Of a stretch of 16,229 nucleotides of DNA, positions 13,294 to 16,229 are shown piece by piece. Each line of letters starts with the position of its first letter. Positions within the stretch are counted from its first letter, which is position 1. Made by a program: the position numbers and the translations under genes. The DNA is from Candidatus Binatia bacterium (GTDB lineage: Bacteria > Desulfobacterota_B > Binatia > UBA9968 > JAJDTQ01), in assembly GCA_022827045.1 (NCBI GenBank), contig JAJDTQ010000170.1:1-16229 (forward strand), given 5' to 3'. The notes beneath the pieces are model-generated. The model was not told the origin of the DNA, ran no database searches, and was given only the letters and a program-made list of their open reading frames with translations.

Positions 13294-14216
13294 CAGCACG
13301 CCCGGGTGGCCGGCTCCACCAGCATCAGCACGCCGTTGCGCCCGTCCAGCTCGGCGGTGAGCCCGATGGGGAGCAGGGTGTTCGGGGTGGCATGGCCGCA
13401 GGGCAGGCCCGTCACCACCGGGTAGGGCGCGTCGGCGAAGACGTCGGCCAGAACCTCCGTGACGTCCCGCTCGGCCCCGGACTCGCAGTCGTTGAAGGCG
13501 CCGGTGACGATGCCGGCGACGTGGTCCAGCTTTCCCGCCATGCGCAGATGGGTCAGCATCCGCTCGATGCGGTAGGGCCGCTCGCCCACGTCCTCCAGGA
13601 ACACGATCTTTCCCGCGGTGTCGATCTCGTATGGGGTCCCCAGCGTGGTCACCAGCACCGACAGACACCCGCCGGCCAGCGCTCCACGGACCGGCGCGCC
13701 GCCGGTGCGGAGCACGCCGGAGCCCTTGATCTGCCAGAGCCGGCGCTTCCCCGTGAGCGCGTCCCAGAAGCCGCTGCTCACGCCGCCTTCGAGCTCTCCG
13801 GCAAACTCCACCGCGACCATGGGGCCGTGGAAGACCACGACTCCGCAACGCTGCGACATCCAGTTGAGCAGGGCCGTGACGTCGCTGAAGCCGACGAAGA
13901 TCTTGGGATGGGCGCGGATGAGGTCGGGGTCGAGGGCGGGCAGGAGCTGTATCGAGCCGAAACCGCCGCGGGCGCAGAATATCGCGGCGATGTCGTCCCG
14001 CAGGAAGAAGCGCTCCAGCGTTTCCGCGCGCTGCTGCTCGCTCCCGGCCAGGTAACCCTTGCGCGCGAGGATTCCCTCGGCGAGCACCACGCGAAACCCG
14101 CTCGCCTCCAGGGCGCGGACGCCCCTGGCCAGGAGATCCCCGTACACGGCTCCGGCCGGGGCGATGACCCCAATGGTGTCTCCGGGCCTCAAGGGCGGCG
14201 GTTTGAGGAGGTTCAT
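13293..14216 (-). CDS. ldcA: LD-carboxypeptidase (peptidase family S66), muramoyltetrapeptide carboxypeptidase
   Basis: The 307-residue enzyme removes the terminal D-alanine from recycled tetrapeptides in the cytoplasm. The start at 14216 (MNLLKPPPLRPGDTIGVIAP) matches the family opening and length of about 305. Catalytic residues are visible: Ser111 in VGFSDVTAL, Glu208 in FLEDVGE and His275 in CGHATPN; ARGGFGS (82-88) is the usual RGGYG region. It heads the recycling operon with the serine hydrolase and mpl. No ribosome-binding sequence precedes the ATG, and the candidate promoter lies immediately upstream, so the messenger may be leaderless. The frame extends upstream to 14342 but that part has no family resemblance. 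Confidence 0.94.
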   Translation of the reverse strand: MNLLKPPPLRPGDTIGVIAPAGAVYGDLLARGVRALEASGFRVVLAEGILARKGYLAGSEQQRAETLERFFLRDDIAAIFCARGGFGSIQLLPALDPDLIRAHPKIFVGFSDVTALLNWMSQRCGVVVFHGPMVAVEFAGELEGGVSSGFWDALTGKRRLWQIKGSGVLRTGGAPVRGALAGGCLSVLVTTLGTPYEIDTAGKIVFLEDVGERPYRIERMLTHLRMAGKLDHVAGIVTGAFNDCESGAERDVTEVLADVFADAPYPVVTGLPCGHATPNTLLPIGLTAELDGRNGVLMLVEPATRAC

Positions 14217-14222
14217 GACGTG

Positions 14223-14252
14223 TTTACAGGGCGTTGCACGCCATTTTGTCAA
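14223..14252 (-). promoter_or_regulatory. Promoter of the ldcA operon
   Basis: TTGACA (14247-14252) and TGTAAA (14223-14228) are 18 bp apart on the minus strand, with the -10 ending seven bases before the ldcA ATG. The predicted transcript start is at or next to the initiation codon, consistent with the missing ribosome-binding sequence. Confidence 0.5.
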
Positions 14253-14345
14253 GATTTCGGTGACACGGCAAACATCGACGGCGCCTTCCCCGCCCTGCCG
14301 GCCCTGTCCGTGTGGCGGATTTCCGACAAAAGTGGTCCACACCCC

Positions 14346-14373
14346 TTGACAGTGCGGAGACCGTACTTACATT
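14346..14373 (+). promoter_or_regulatory. Promoter of groES-groEL
   Basis: TTGACA (14346-14351) and TACATT (14368-14373) are 16 bp apart on the plus strand, about 80 bp before the groES ATG. No CIRCE inverted repeat (TTAGCACTC/GAGTGCTAA) and no clear sigma-32 site is visible between 14217 and 14451, so HrcA control is not supported by the sequence. Confidence 0.55.
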
Positions 14374-14397
14374 TACGGCCACACCTCACTGCGCACG

Positions 14398-14413
14398 TCT
14401 ATCGGTCTATCGG
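14398..14413. repeat. Tandem 8-bp repeat in the groES leader
   Basis: TCTATCGG occurs twice in immediate tandem (14398-14405 and 14406-14413), inside the predicted 5' untranslated leader. It could be a binding site or a replication-slippage duplication; nothing more can be said. Confidence 0.5.
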
Positions 14414-14451
14414 AAATACGTCACGACGAACTTGGAAAAGGAGGAGAGAAC

Positions 14452-14742
<291 letters not shown>

Positions 14743-14756
14743 CCGCACGCACTTAA

Positions 14757-16229
<1,473 letters not shown>

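Noticed and set aside
14217..14451. CIRCE or sigma-32 control of groES
   Set aside because: No TTAGCACTC/GAGTGCTAA repeat or convincing CTTGAA/CCCCAT pair is present; a sigma-70-like promoter fits better.

Overview
The window looks like chromosomal DNA of a GC-rich diderm (Gram-negative) bacterium. It carries groES-groEL, a peptidoglycan-recycling gene set with Mpl and an LD-carboxypeptidase, rsmD-coaD, and an initiator-type tRNA-Met. A proteobacterial or deltaproteobacterial-like lineage (Desulfobacterota, Tectomicrobia or similar) is plausible, but the sequence alone does not settle it.

The window has two halves that meet at the tRNA-fMet gene (7609-7685, minus). The right half (about 7690-16229) is orderly housekeeping DNA. 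One minus-strand series runs ldcA, serine hydrolase, mpl, IscA/ErpA-like protein, MDR oxidoreductase, rsmD, coaD; the first three genes overlap by one or a few bases. groES-groEL runs divergently on the plus strand and groEL is cut by the window end. A palindromic repeat of the REP/MITE type lies between rsmD and the oxidoreductase. Related copies have expanded inside the serine hydrolase gene, adding about 129 proline/glycine-rich residues without breaking the frame.

The left half (1-7608) is accessory and partly decayed. Next to the tRNA is a 3.9 kb module with a LuxR-type regulator and two tandem secreted alpha/beta hydrolases. It is bounded by the tRNA 3' end with its terminator and by a degenerate direct copy of the same sequence at 3668-3734, as expected of a tRNA-targeted integration, but no integrase is visible. 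Beyond it lies an AbiE-type (type IV) toxin-antitoxin pair: the antitoxin AbiEi is intact, while the AbiEii toxin gene carries a one-base frameshift and has lost its 3' end. That lost end is joined tail to tail with a Calx-beta/autotransporter gene that has lost most of its barrel and carries two compensating frameshifts. At the left edge is the 5' end of a second LuxR gene, paralogous to the one in the module.

The most interesting signals are the tRNA-bounded regulator/hydrolase module, the in-frame expansion of a mobile palindromic repeat in a serine hydrolase, the atypical initiator tRNA (U1-A72 pair, AGG/CCU in the anticodon stem), and the scar joining two broken genes. No wholly new system can be demonstrated from this sequence alone.
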